From Echinococcus granulosus (Eukaryota > Platyhelminthes > Cestoda > Cyclophyllidea > Taeniidae), in contig NW_020170530.1 of NCBI RefSeq assembly GCF_000524195.1, forward strand, positions 7,385 to 71,384: 64,000 bases of DNA. Reading direction: 5' to 3'. Numbering within the stretch: the first letter of the stretch is position 1; each line of letters begins with the position of its first letter. A program made the position numbers and the translations under genes. This document shows, piece by piece, positions 13,901-26,500 of the stretch. The notes beneath the pieces were generated by a model. The model saw only the letters and a program-made list of their open reading frames with translations. It made no database searches and had not been told where the DNA came from.

Positions 13901-14430
13901 ACAACGGTAATGCTCAAAAAACCAAAATTATCTTTTTTAGAGACGACAATTCACGGCAGGTTCGACTGCATCCCGTGGGTGGATTGAGCCGTGTTAAGAC
14001 AGTGAAGATCATAAAAATGCTGGCAATTGTGGTAATCAACTTCTGTATCTGCTGGTTACCTCTGTTTACCATTTTCAACATTATTAAATTCTCCCCCACC
14101 TACTTGGCATTCGCATTCAATACGTCTACCAAGGCAACCAATGAAGAATCCTCCATGGAAGTGAAATTCAGTGACGACGATCAAATGCGCGTGATATTCC
14201 TTCTGGTACCGTTCGCTCAGTTGCTCGGTTCCGCCAACAGCTGCGTAAACCCCTGGATCTACTGCTTCTACTCCAAGCGCTACCGACGCGGCTTCAAAAG
14301 AGTGTTCCTCTGCCGATCCATGAAAGCTGTCTCCATAAGACGACCTCCCCGTCTACAACCCTCTACTTCCCACTTCCGTCGTGGCCACAATCTTGCTCTA
14401 CGTGGTGTTGATCAAACCGCCCTAGCTTAA
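4926..14430 (+). CDS. rhodopsin-family (class A) peptide-type GPCR
   Basis: Seven-helix plasma-membrane receptor, probably for a neuropeptide. I rebuilt four coding exons: 4926-5190, 6051-6150, 9727-10233 and 13941-14430. All junctions are GT-AG and the phases agree, giving 453 aa. Visible landmarks are an N-glycosylation site at the start (MNNST), GN at 41-42 in TM1, NLSVAD with Asp70 in TM2, Cys97 at the top of TM3, DRY at 121-123, a long hydrophilic third inner loop, CWLP at 328-331 in TM6 and NPWIY at 394-398 in TM7. An intron splits the Arg codon of DRY, a known GPCR intron site. The frame stays open upstream (ATG at 4743), but 4926 gives a normal glycosylated extracellular tail. TM2-TM3 and the DRYLAI stretch recall SIFamide/NPFF-type receptors; the ligand cannot be read. 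A possible AATAAA lies at 14660. Confidence 0.9.
5191..13940. other. three GPCR introns, no gene inside
   Basis: The introns are 860, 3576 and 3707 bases. Apart from a short tetranucleotide tract near 8.6 kb I see no gene, RNA gene or recognisable element. ORFs here, such as 7212-7496 on the minus strand and 12945-13172 on the plus strand, have no family resemblance. Confidence 0.55.
8626..8700. repeat. imperfect (GAAT)n tetranucleotide repeat
   Basis: Runs of GAATGAAT and GTGAATGAATGA, interrupted by GATTGGTTGATT, inside the second GPCR intron. It is a degenerate microsatellite. Confidence 0.8.
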
Positions 14431-15944
14431 CTTTCGCCAATTCTAAGTACTGTGAGATTTCATTCCGCAATATTTGCAAATATGCAGCTTTGCAGAACTT
14501 TGTGTACGCTTGACTAGTTTGAAGAATGGGCATAAATTGACGAAGCGTCTTCAAACGCTATTCCTATTATTATAGGAATGCAAAAAAAGGGAAATTCCAA
14601 TTGAGTTTGCAGTATAATATCGTAACCAACACGTTCCAGAAGGGCGGCGCATATTTAAAAATAAACACACTTAGGAGTACTGAGTATCTGCCAATCAGAG
14701 AATTGCACTTAATTAAATTAAAAGCATTCTACTTAGCTGATGGCGACAAGTTCTTTTTGAATAGTACATAGAAAACTAGAAGTCGTCCCTAAATTCTTCC
14801 TAAAAAAGCAGATTTTGATGTCTAGCGATAAGTTGGTTTTTTAATACTACTAGTAAATTACCACTTAGGGCTCCATTAGAGTTTTATAATAAACACTACT
14901 TTGATGACCTAAATTTGTTGGTGGAAGCCAAATTGAACATGGCCTTTGCCATTCTGTGTACAAATCGTCGTCCAATTCACAATTAGATAACTTACGGGTG
15001 GTAAACTACCGTCAAATCAAGTCGTTAGCTACTCTTTGATTAAAAGTAGCCCAACTGCAAAAACTCCAGCATTACAGTTGGTTTTTAGCAATTACCGTTG
15101 TCTACGAGTTGGTTAAGAATGTGGCTTGTAACATAAAGCCAAGGAATACGACGTTGTAGTATCTGCTTATACTATCCTTAGTTGCAAAGTATTCTTATCA
15201 GATAATCTCAAGTAGTTTAGTTAACTTGGTCGCGATTAACAAATTTCGGAAGGCCCTCAAAGTTTAATTTATTAATATTATTATTTTTGCAAAGATTCAA
15301 ATCGAAAACTAGAAATGCATTTGCGAACGCGTAAGAGAATATGAAACACTTATAAGAGTGGCTGTAAATATGAGAAGATGTCAGGATTTCACTAAGGTCA
15401 GATTTGTCCCTCCTCGGGAAAAATAACAACAAAAGTGTATATTCGGTATTTTCCCGGGAACGGTCGTCAGTGCATGAATTCTTTTCCTTCAACTTACAGT
15501 GCCATATTACTGTTTTTACTCCCTGACAAAAGTTAGCTTTTTTGTTGTTTAGATGTTTTAATTATAGGCGCATTTTTGTGCGTTACTTGTTTTTTTGACA
15601 GAGGTGTATGCTAATTTGATTGGCTAAACGCTAGTTTTATTTGCTATTGGAAGCTGAACCGCGGTTACCTTAATTTGTTTACTAAAATGACTTGATAAAT
15701 CCACTAAACTTTTTCGCCAGTTCAGTATTCAACTTTAAGTTGCAGCTCCCGCTGACCATTTCAAGTTACTGAAACTATGAGTATAATCCCAACTTCTGTT
15801 GAAGCAAAAACTAATTTGCGTCAGCACCTGGGCGAGGTAAAGCTATGGCTTGGGGTCCACAGTCCTGTCCATGTCTCTGTGCTCAAAGGGCTTTGAAGGA
15901 TAGATGGATGTTCCTTAGTATATGGTTCGCTTTGCGCTGCAACT

Positions 15945-16130
15945 AGTGCAAGGCCCCGAGACTTCCCTGAGGAGGAAAGAAGGCATAATTGTTGACCTAC
16001 AGAAGCGCTTGGAGACTGCTGTTGTAGCATGGAATCCAGGCTGCCTGGCGATGTACAATGGCGGAGTCCCTAACCGGCCCGTTACTAGAACTGAAAGCTA
16101 AAGACAAGTAACGCACTAACCAATTTTGTC
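15945..16130 (-). repeat. LTR-like dispersed repeat, minus orientation
   Basis: Reading the minus strand, it matches the TRIM-like LTR: GTACAATGGCGGAGTCC is the complement of the GGACTCCGCCATTGTAC core, and GGCCCCGAGACTTCCCTGAG complements the CTCGGGGCC end. The CGGCCCGTTA continuation recurs at 27.69 kb, with a similar end near 28.44 kb. No coding content. Confidence 0.5.
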
Positions 16131-16624
16131 TGTCTAAAGGAAAGCATTGTAGGCAGAAGGCTTAAATGGAGATTCCGGTCTAGTTGGTCCCCTTGGTAGG
16201 AATGAGGGAAGCAATAGCTGCAAGTTTGATCAGTTTATTTAAGAATTGTTTCGCCGTCCGTCAGCGGCTTCCTACTTTTCCCTTCTTCCAAATCATGGCA
16301 AGCCTACCTGCAGCTGCTGGGTTCTTGCATGATTGTATTTGCTCCTTCCCCTAATACCAGGCCTTCTAACCGCTTGTGTGGTGATTTAGTGTCCCCTAAC
16401 ATTTGCACAACGAATCCATTTGTAAGGTTACGTGCCCTGACGCATCCCTAAGGGGATGTCCATCTCCACCGGGATGCCGTAGGGCTCCAGAGCCTGCAAA
16501 TATTTCCACATTTTTCTTTGAGCACAAAAGGATATTAGGAAATTGAATGCTAGACTAAGCTACACATAATTTTGTAATTAAACTTATTTAAAAGTAATAC
16601 CGACATTTGACGCCTCAATTTGCA

Positions 16625-16816
16625 ATGAATACCGCACCGACTTCCGGAGCCATTGCAATAGTTTTGCTTGAGACCCTTACAATATTTTTATTTCAAAGTA
16701 TTCAAATACTTTATTTATTTAAAAATTTAGAATCGAATCCACTAGAATTACGCCTCCTTCTAGGAGCAATGCTTTTATCATTATGGTCGTTTTACCTGGT
16801 GTACTTTGGAGGATAA
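16625..16816 (+). CDS. possible small two-helix membrane protein
   Basis: An ATG-started frame of 63 codons. Two strongly hydrophobic stretches (about residues 8-32 and 41-61) are separated by a short polar linker (KNLESNPLE). It ends FYLVYFGG then TAA. The architecture is that of small ER-type membrane subunits, but I recognise no family. Hydrophobic frames occur by chance in AT-rich DNA, and no flanking exon or nearby polyadenylation signal supports it. Confidence 0.25.
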   Translation: MNTAPTSGAIAIVLLETLTIFLFQSIQILYLFKNLESNPLELRLLLGAMLLSLWSFYLVYFGG

Positions 16817-19800
16817 CAGACGACTCTGGAGGCCACAAATAGGTGGAGCAAAGCTGTAAAGGAGGAACTAAGCACTAGATGCGCAAAAGACGTAGTCAGA
16901 GGAAATCCGGTGGTGTGACGACTCGACACTGTGCAACAGTGTGACTTACGTACTGCACAGCTCTATAAATTAGGCGGAGACTAACAAATAGCGTTGCACT
17001 ACTGCCTTTCCCACATTTTTAATATCATCTTAGCAAATATCCATATCTCTGTATAGTGCTTACCAGTGGTTCTATGAAAATTCCTTTCTAATGCATAATT
17101 TGACCGTCATTAATGAGTGAATTGCCCAATGAACTCTTAATAAGCCTACAAGCTCAAGCGGTGACCTCATTATTCCATTTCAATACATTCTGGACTAGAT
17201 CGTTGAGTACTTAGTTTGAATATGATTGAAGTGAATAGACTGTTTAATGCCTATTGACTTCAAATGCACAAACCTATCTTAACCGACGGCTATTTCCTTA
17301 TGATAACAGTACCAGTAGTTTTAGCAGTTCAGAGTCATTTTCTCAAGAGCGCAGAAGAGTGTTGTTTATAAATGCGCATTGAGGTGAGGCTTACGACCTA
17401 GACACCCGGTTGCCCTATTTTCAGCCAGACAAACAAGTGGCAGAACGTGCTACTTAAATGCTTTTATGAGTAGCAAGAGGTGAGGTGGCAGATGGTGAGT
17501 AAGAAGGCCAATTCGGAGGTCGAATTTTGTTTAATTATCAATCTTTGGCGACACCAACACACAAGCATGGCCAGATTGGTTTCTTCAAAGTTCATTGTGG
17601 ATGAGGTAAATCGCATGGTTAACAGGAATGAGAGATGAAATATATTTTGAAAAATAACCTTAAATTTTAAAAAAAATTCTAAGAGCAGAAACAAAAGTGA
17701 TATTTAACACTAGTACTGTGTCTGATCTATTTAAAACTTCAAGCACAAGTTACATTTTCTCTTAATCATGAGAAAAAAATTGTCGACCTTGGTTTTTGTT
17801 GGTAAGAGTTCAGTCGAAGGAAGCAGTATTTTTGCGCAAAAATCAGCTTGCAAGCAAATACGCATAAGATGCTTCTTCCCTTGAGGTTTCACTTATTTAT
17901 CTTACTTTCTGCCTAAAGAAAACGCAGTAATGTTAGCAACAAAATAACTCCGCGGTAACTCTTGACCCTCTGACTTGGCAAATTATGCTGGGGCTCAATA
18001 GACACGTGAATGCACAGGTGGGTAGAAATAATAAAGTTTTTTAGAAGTATTTTTGCAGAAAATACTTATGATAATTTCATACTAGTGCAATATGATGTGC
18101 TGAAGGGAGTTAGAGTGTTGTTTAGGATTCGCAATTTTTGAATCGATGTAGTGAATCATTTTCAGTAGTATATAAGGACCAAGTGAATTACATCAAAAAA
18201 ATTATATAACTGGAAAGAACTTAAACAAAATTGCTTTTTTGCACTTACTGAGCTGTAGCTAATAAAAACCAACAACTGAATTTCGTCATCTCAAATAATG
18301 ACTCAAATTACAATCCTTCGGTATTTACTTTGCAGAATAATAAGTAGTATTTCATCACCAGGATTAGCTCAACCTAAGACTTCGGAGCCTACAATTCCAG
18401 CTTACCTGATCCCGCAGTGTTCATCACTTAAAGTGTAACGCCGCTCTGCCCGCATCACATCACACATAGTGTCCTGACGCAACACGGGTGTTTGATATTA
18501 TCCTGGCCCTTGGGCTCCTCTCCGCCCTGAATATGTGAAAACCTACTTACGACTTGCTCGTTGAAGCACTGAGGCTGTAGACCCATCCGGGAGGCCATTA
18601 CCACCGCGACAGAGGTAATAGTCAGGGCTAGCTGAAGAGTCCGCACAGTTCAACATTAGTATGGAACAGCACCTCCCCCTGCCTAATTTCTTCGTCATTG
18701 AGGTGGTTAAGCATTTGTTTTGTCACTTTTAATTGGCTTTAGAAGTGGCGGATTCTTTACATAAAATCACATTTATTTATGCCATGACACTCTAATCTTA
18801 GGCACTAAGAGTAGAAAACAACCATACCCAAGCACATCTAGTCCCTTCATTCCCACCCTGTTTCAGTGGGCAATCCCCAACCGTGGGATTTACGATACAT
18901 ATTGAAAAGCCGTTTTTAGATGAAGCATTTTATCAACAATAGAAGAAACGATGGTTTTTTTAAGACTCTATCTCACACCTCTGCAAGTTTCACTGACACT
19001 TGCTGAGAGACGCCCAAATACGGTTCCATTTCCAAGAAAGGCCAGCAGTGGCATTTTAGGTGGATAGGAATAAATGGTAGTAAAAATATTATTGAAAACA
19101 AACTTAAAATGGTCTCCACGTTAACTAAATGTAGCCTCAATGTGGTCAGGCTGTCTTCACAACCTTGTGCATCCCCCACTTTATCTATTTCCACCTTTTC
19201 CCGATTAGCCGCCAGGCTAACTGGAAAACAAACCTTCTCGAAGTGCCACCACAGTCCGTAGATGACGGATTGCAGGATTGCTCGTTACAGCATACAGCAA
19301 GGAAAACTTGGGGATATAAAAGGCCTCATCGTACCCACGAAAGTAAAGTGCAGAGACCTCCCGCCGTAAGCTGAGGGTTCGCCAAGAAATAAATGCATTT
19401 GCTTTGCAGAGACGTTTTTATTCAGGTGTTTACCCATTGCCATCAACTACTCCATGACAATGGCCGCTTACTAGTAGGGGTTAAGATACTCGAATCTACA
19501 TACATCCACATGCAACTACTGCACTGTCGTTGAGGCTACTCGAGTGGTCAATTGGCGAACGAAATGCGCACAAACACTCCCAGAGAGCCTCGGAAGTCTG
19601 CAAATGAGGCTACAACCAAGAATCTACCAGAAAGCGAAACAAAAATCTCAAACACAGAACAAATAGGACCATTTTCTAACCTCCGAGTACCTAGTCGGCA
19701 CATGTGTACGACTTCTGGGACTTTGCTGAGAAACTTCCACATACCAGAAGGCAACGGGGGGCAAAGTAAGGCACTCTGTCAGCCCAGCACTTCCTACAAG

Positions 19801-20368
19801 TTCGCAGGCGACGCCGCAAACCACACCCTCAAGCCCGTGCCACAAACCAGCAACCGAACTTGGTTCAGCCTAAAGATCTCAACATCGTCGAAGAAATTTG
19901 TGACTGGTGTACATATATTTCTATCACTGTAAGTGTATGTAACAATTGCCACCGTAGCCTAATTCCATTTTAGAAATCGCCATAACAGACTAATTCCTCC
20001 GGTTCAACAAACGAGTGTTATACTAGTGGTGAAAGTCATCGCAGTGAGAATAATGCGTTCGTTCCACGGTAGTCAAAGAGGTACCTTAAACAAACCGTTT
20101 ATTACGAATGTGGTATACGTTAAAATGGAGGGCGTATTAGACAAGCGCATAAATGTGAAAGCGACAACCTGTGAAAAAAGTAATGTTAAGGGGAGGGGGA
20201 AATGAATTACTACAAAAGTCGAGATGTAGACGAATAGGACACTTAATTTTTGTTAATTGAGGCCCGACGGTTTTGCACCTTGGCAACCTTTTCAAACTAA
20301 AATCGTGGATGAACGTATACAGTAGGTACATAGCATAAGAAGTCTAAATAATTCTCAAATTTTCTTAC

Positions 20369-21283
20369 TTCTTGCTGGCAGAAATCCTTAACTCCTTGTA
20401 TTATAATACACCGATTGTTCTCTTTATTCGCCATATCCTGAGTGATATCATTCATTTTCCTTTCAGCTTCTTCCGACAGCGAAGCCCGCACGCGTTCAAC
20501 TCGATCAAACTTAAGATTTATAAACTCACAACCTGATCCAAACAAGATTGAAGTATACTCTGACAACGGTTAAATTAAAGTACTTGGGGTGCAAAAGTTA
20601 GGGTAAAACAAGTGAATCCCTCAGCACTGAAATTTATCCACTAATTTAGAAGTAAGTATTCAATGAGAAATTCATGCACAGCTTACCGATCCCATGTAAT
20701 TTAATGCGGCAGGAACAGCCATTATAATTATAAATAGACCTACCATCTTTTTAGCCGATTCTGCTTTTTCTTCCAGGGTCTGACGGCGTCGAAGACTCGC
20801 CATCTCCAGACGCATTTCGGTATTTTCTTTCAATTCAGCAATTTGATTATCTCGTTTAGCCCTGATATCCTCAACAACGGACTTCACTTTTTGATTATGA
20901 GCCTCGTATTTCTCGCGCGTTTGCTAAGGGAGGAAGAAAGGCAGGTACACAATGGGAAAGACCAGACGTAAATTAGGTCTCCTAGACCTGCATGTATGTG
21001 CCATAAGAAATGGAGTACACGCCAGGGCAAACAACCACGACTATAAACAAAAAAGACGAACAGTAGTTACTTCACGCTGCATAGGATTTCTGTTTGTTAC
21101 CTGCAAGATGCCCGACTTTCTTCTTATAACCTCTGCCATCTTTTCGTCTGCAGCTTTTCCGTGTTCAACACTACATTTCGACGGTTTCGTGGAGGTAAAG
21201 GGACTCCTATTAGAAATTGGAGGGTCGGAATCATCAAAAGCAATCTCGAAAGAGCAGTTTTTCCGGTTGACCGGCGCTTCCAT
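20369..21283 (-). CDS. stathmin-like coiled-coil protein, 3' end unresolved
   Basis: Three phase-0 exons in transcript order: 21101-21283 (ATG at 21283, 61 codons), 20744-20923 (60 codons) and 20369-20509 (47 codons, ending at a GTAAGA donor). Together they give at least 168 aa. Residues 11-20 (SFEIAFDDSD) resemble the short N-terminal segment of stathmins. A long highly charged helix follows (KMAEVIRRK, DIRAKRDNQIAELKE, LRRRQTLEEK, SEEAERKMNDITQDMANKEN), like the tubulin-binding helix of stathmins. Stathmins bind tubulin dimers and promote microtubule turnover in the cytosol. The last exon was not found: a good acceptor near 20174 leads only to short non-charged frames. It could instead be an unrelated coiled-coil protein. 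Confidence 0.55.
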
Positions 21284-23522
21284 CTTTACGCAGATATTTC
21301 AAGACCTAGTTAATCGAGCAGCGAGTTGTGAATCGCACTTGTTCAAACAACCAGGTGCTGTAAAAAGATGCTTATCAAACTATTATTAATTAGAAATTCT
21401 GCAGGAAATTTCAAGGAGAATTTGCAGTTTCACTATATTTTTGTCAAAATGAGAGCATAATTAAGCACAAATTTTGCATCTCTGTTTCCTTACTACTTGG
21501 TACATTCTCGATTGCAGTAGTTCAATTCGTGCTTCTAAAACACGTCACCAACCCTAAGGCTAAGTTTGCTATTAAACTCTGCTCAAAAATTTCCGTATTT
21601 TTAAGTGCCCCTTAGATCTACTGTAAAAAGTTGGGACACGCATGCAGCCACCACCGAATAACCAAAAAGTATGGCCGTTACGCCTAAACGCAGTCGTATT
21701 GCAGTACACCCCCACTAAGTCTTTCTAGAAAACAGTAGGAGCCAAGATGCTAGGGCAGACAATGCACTGCCGACGTCCAGAGGGACCGACAGTCTACATG
21801 CATGGCCCGGCGGATGTACAAATGCGGAGCTTCAAATGACCGCTATGCAAAGACTAGGTCTTAAACAAATAATCAAGGTGTTTCAATATTCAAGCAAGTT
21901 AAATGGTTAGACAAGGTAAATAAACTTAGGTTCCCGTCATTTTAAGGTATTTATTATGCTCCAAAAGGCTCAAATAATTCCAGATTATGTTAAGCCGATA
22001 CTGAAAATTGCTCAGTAATTTAATTTTTGCTTCACTAAGCTTAAGTACGAGAACACTGCAGTCTTTGAATTTTGCAGTTTCACTATCCCTGACCTCCGTT
22101 GTTTCCTACTTGGTACTTTCGTGTGTTCCTTTATATTACTTTGGCTTAGTATGAATTCTGGAAACACGCTGGGCACTACATATAGGGTCTCAACGCACAG
22201 AAGGGCTTGAAAATGCTGTCATGGCACTAATACGTAATATGAATCATAAAGCAGGTATATTTATCCCACAGTACTTTGAGATTAAGCAGTATTTCTCCCT
22301 GGCGTGCGTGTTCGTTTTGCTTTAAAAATGAAAATGATGAGAAATTTTTCTTATCAAATTCATAATTTCGCATTTATTTCTCCCCTAATTTTTAACTATC
22401 CACCATTCACATCACTTGATATAGGGTTATCTGCTCGTTGAGAGATAAGCCACTCCGGTCTAGAATCACTTGAAGCCTACCGACACCGTGGCCTCTACGC
22501 TAAGTTTTGTAGTGACTCTTTTGTCGTATGATACTCGAGACTTCCAAGGTGATTCCTTGTTATGCAAGATTAGATTGGCAGCCCAAACGTCCCCTTAAGC
22601 CTTAATTAAGTATCCCATTCCTTAAAGTTTATTTTAGCCATGTGGAAGGGCCAAGGCTATGGGTGTGTTCGAAGGGTCGTGCTATTGAGCATCCGAAGTA
22701 AAGCACATAAGTGAACAGGCCCCAAACCATCGGACGTCCTTATTCTCCTCGGGCGTTGACTCAAGTCCTTTCCTAAGCCATCATTTTGCCTCGACCATCA
22801 CAATGCAATCTCCGTCACAGGGATGAGAGTCATTAACTTGGAGGCGAAGAGACACTTTTTCTGCATCAGTGATGCATCGCCTTGAGCTACTTGCACCATT
22901 GCTCTACTCATCTTTGATTCACTGGCTTAACGATGGTTCACGTATGGAAGCACTTGCTTCATGCGAAGAAACATTTGGTAAATGTCTATTGAAAGTAGCC
23001 TTACAGGAATAGCATTCAGTATGCATTCCTCGATGCTGTCCAAATATCTACCTGAATTTAATTTGGCTCCCAGAAGTACAACACCAGGTCTAGGGTCATT
23101 TCATTCATTAACTACCTCTTCATAAAATGCAAGGTCGGGGCAGTCACCGAGAGTGGACACCTTTTTTTACCCTTCCTAATGAGTCTGGTGATTCAGCCCA
23201 TCTGCAGCAGATGCTTTGCTCCTATGATTCTACCAATCACTGTACGAAATCATTATAATCATCCCTTTTTCATTGAGTGCTGTTTCTACTGCAACCATTT
23301 TCGCTCTTGCGCCTCCGCTTAACGGGCAATAGATTATGCCAACATGAAAGGTTCATTATTGGCACACATACATATGCAGAAAAAACCAACAAAGAGAAAT
23401 GATGATTCTTCATTTGCTTTTAGTGATTGGTACCGGATTCAGCAAAATTGAAATCGGGAAATATGTACTGCTTAAATACCCCAAAAATTAGTTTTAACGT
23501 ATCTAACAGACAAGTAGGCCAT
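21284..23522. other. intergenic, no gene recognised
   Basis: Spacer between the divergently placed stathmin-like start and the F-spondin 3' end. It contains a degraded minus-strand LTR-like fragment around 21745-21850 (AATGCACTGCCGACGT, as at 27.6 kb). Nothing else is interpretable. Confidence 0.5.
21745..21850 (-). repeat. degraded LTR-like repeat, minus orientation
   Basis: The sequence AATGCACTGCCGACGTCCAG, then CATGGCCCGGCGG and ATGCGGAGCTTC, follows the order seen in the minus-strand copy at 27.58-27.76 kb with many differences. It is an old fragment. Confidence 0.4.
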
Positions 23523-26500
23523 TTAACATGAGTCATCGTCTCCGTGGCATTCCCGCTTCTCGTAGAGCGGTCCACAGGCAGTGCCGCCATATCGAGCAGG
23601 TCTTGTGATAGCTCTCAGACGCAACTGATGCCCGCTATGACTGGCGCATTTTGCAGAACACGGGCCCCACCCGCCCCAGCTGGTCACACGGCAGTCCTGT
23701 TTAGGGCTCACTTCCACCTTTAGTCCGTCTGGCGCCTCTGCTTCTCCGTATTTGCCGTCTCCTCTATCTTTGTCCGATCTACGCGATCCAGTTGCTACTC
23801 TCACTTTGGCCAGCAACTGTAATTGACGCAACTCGTTTGGCATGCAGGCGGCCATGCAGGCCGTGTGGTTGGCCCAGCGATTGGGTGTTCCACCGCAACC
23901 GAGGTAGAAGAAATCGCGGCAGCGATTTGTGCGGGAGCAGTAGTACCTAAAAGGCGTCATGGATTGGACTCAAAACAACATCAAACATCATTAGAATCTC
24001 TCTGACCCAGGGTATGAATGAGACAAACTCTTAAAGGCTTGCTAACGAAGGACGTTGGTTCACAAACCTAAAGTCGAAGCATAACAGGCTCACCAGTAGT
24101 TTCCTAATTGTTTTGGTGGATCGCATTCATAGCCCGTGTTGACTTCGTAATGACAAGCTGGATCCTGTTTCAATTCCTCCTCTTTAGAATCACCCGATGT
24201 CGCGGCCAGTTGGGATGTTTTGAATTGGAGGAGACCCATTCGTTCGCGACGCCAGGCTGGAAGAGCTTCCACTGCTGGAATGCACAGTTTCTCACATTTT
24301 TCTTTTGTTTCAAACATGTTGCGTCCGCCTTTGCAACCGAGGTACTCAAACTCGAGACATTCGTGGTCGATGGCACTGTAAAGGTCAAAGCCAGGATTTA
24401 TTGAACAGAAATGACATTATTATATTTTGAAATAGTATTTCGTTCCGATTTTCAAAGCTAAATTTCATGAATTACCTGTAATAGAATCGCCTCCGCTTTT
24501 GACCACAGGGATAGCCTTGTTTGGGACCTTCACCGCAGATTGTTGCTGGTTCGCAAGCCTCCGGTGGTATACGGCACTCTTCTACCTCCTTCATAACGCT
24601 CTCCATGCCTCCCTCCTTCCCAGCCCACAGGTGTTTGCACTGTTCAGCCTCTTCAGGTCTCGCCAACGCCCGCGTTCTGCTCCTCGTACCAACTTGGTGT
24701 TCACAAGTAGCGCTGCAGGGAGACCATAGGGTCCATGGCAGAAAACTGCACGGCGCACTGTAGTCGCATGTTCGCTTTCGACCCTCACAAGACTATAAAA
24801 CAAATCATAAAAGAATTATGATGAAAATTCCTCATATATCACTCAGAATAAGTAAACTTCTACCTCTTCCATCACCAGTGGAACATGCTGACAGAGCTCG
24901 GGTTTCTTGTTCGCAATAAGCTGACGGGTTCGCGTTTTGGTACCAACACCACAGGTCACTGAACATGCAGACCAGCCCGACCATTCACTCGTGATGCAGA
25001 GGAAAGTGGCCATTTGTGCAAGACTGGGGTCCGAGAGGGGATTGTTGGTGCCAAGGGTTCCGCTTGCACCAGGACCACCGAAACCAACGGACTTGGAACT
25101 TTTACCACGCCCCTTGCCTGTTACAATCTAGATGAGAAGTGTGGTTGGTCAAATTTTAGCCTGAAAGTCTGGATGGTGCAAGTCTGTGTTAAAAATATTT
25201 ACATCCGATCATCAAAGTACGAAAATTGAGTTTGATGGTTAACCTGTTGAGTTGCTGATGCACTGTGCATTTGGTCTTTTCTTTTTCCAGGATCCATGCC
25301 GTCACTCGGCTTCTTTCCCGTCACACGAATGCCTCCACCCATCAAAAAGAGCTGCACTCCATCAGCATCCTTGTTGGTACACTCCCAGTCGTGTTTTGGA
25401 AGAACCCTCTCAAGTTTTACTAGCGCAATTGGTTTCTTTTTCCTAAATGGATTTCCAGGCATCCAGCTCTCGTCGATGTAGCGAATTGGGTCTGGAATCT
25501 CTTTCCTATCCGATTCCTTTGGCATATACGTATTTCCTTCTCTAATTCCTGCATCCCAGGGGTGCAAATATAATGTCATATTCCTCACCCACGTACAGTC
25601 CGCCTTGCATAATGACTGGCCGGAAATGCCCGTACACCAGTCAGGACTCGGACCCAGCATTGTAAGCATCGAAAAGAGTGGATGGGTTCGGTTTACTGAG
25701 AAAAGCGTTGTACGCCGCTCCATCAGCGTCTCCTCACCCCACATACCAGGGGTGAAAATAAGTGCTCGAAGGGGGCTGATGTCGGTTGTAGCCGATTGAC
25801 TACCAGTTGGAACTCCCGCAGCTCCTTCAGCCTTTGCAGCAGCCAAGGAGAGGGCTTCACGGAGCACCGTAGTGTCTCCATATGCACAGACAGACTGGAC
25901 TCCTGCACTAGCCGTTTGTCCGATGGCATAAATCTGGAAGCTGGGTGCATGACTGGCGCCGATGAGGTTCGTCCAGTGAAGGAGATTTGGATTTTTGGTG
26001 GGCCAGTCTTGAGGGTGAGTCGATCGGTTCCAGAGACCTTGGAAAGTCAGTCTGTAGGTGGCGGTACCGCATGAACAACAATCCTTTGGTTGAACGCTGT
26101 CTCGAAGTGTCGTTTGCATAGGATTTGCGTAGGGTGGTTGGAGGTAAACTGTAGGATCATTTCGGTCAACGTCAAGACTTTCACGTATTCTCGAGATCAC
26201 TGGCTCCATCGGACGCATTTCAGTGGGGCAAAGTGTCTTCATCAAACCACCTATATATTGTATGAAATAAAACAATATGTTATTTAAAGGGCACGTCCGC
26301 TCAAATGCTGGACGCCTATGAGTGCGAAATTTAACCACGCACTCACCAACTTCCTTCAGAACTGATGTGCGTGTACGCACCATGGCATGAAGTGTAACGC
26401 AGTTGTGGCGGCTGGCATTTGGACTACGCCAAAGGAGCACAATCCGGCCCATCTGTCTAATGAGTGGCGGATACCTGCCACTGAAGCTGTGTAAACCCTC

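Larger units (their letters stand above)
14431..20368. other. intergenic, mostly empty
   Basis: About 6 kb between the GPCR stop and the stathmin-like gene. It holds a minus-strand LTR-like repeat near 15.95-16.13 kb and a small hydrophobic ORF at 16625-16816. A possible exon fragment near 18.55-18.66 kb (minus) ends in a good GTAAGT donor but has no interpretable partner. The 126-codon plus-strand frame at 19552-19932 opens with TTG and looks like no known protein. Confidence 0.5.

Noticed and set aside
18547..18656. Minus-strand exon-like piece with a strong GTAAGT donor and hydrophobic frame
   Set aside because: The hydrophobic frame has no ATG before it; the frame that does have one gives a meaningless peptide; no partner exon was identified.
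19552..19932. 126-codon plus-strand frame
   Set aside because: It starts with TTG, has a Ser/Thr/Asn-rich unremarkable composition, and two antisense frames of similar quality overlap it.
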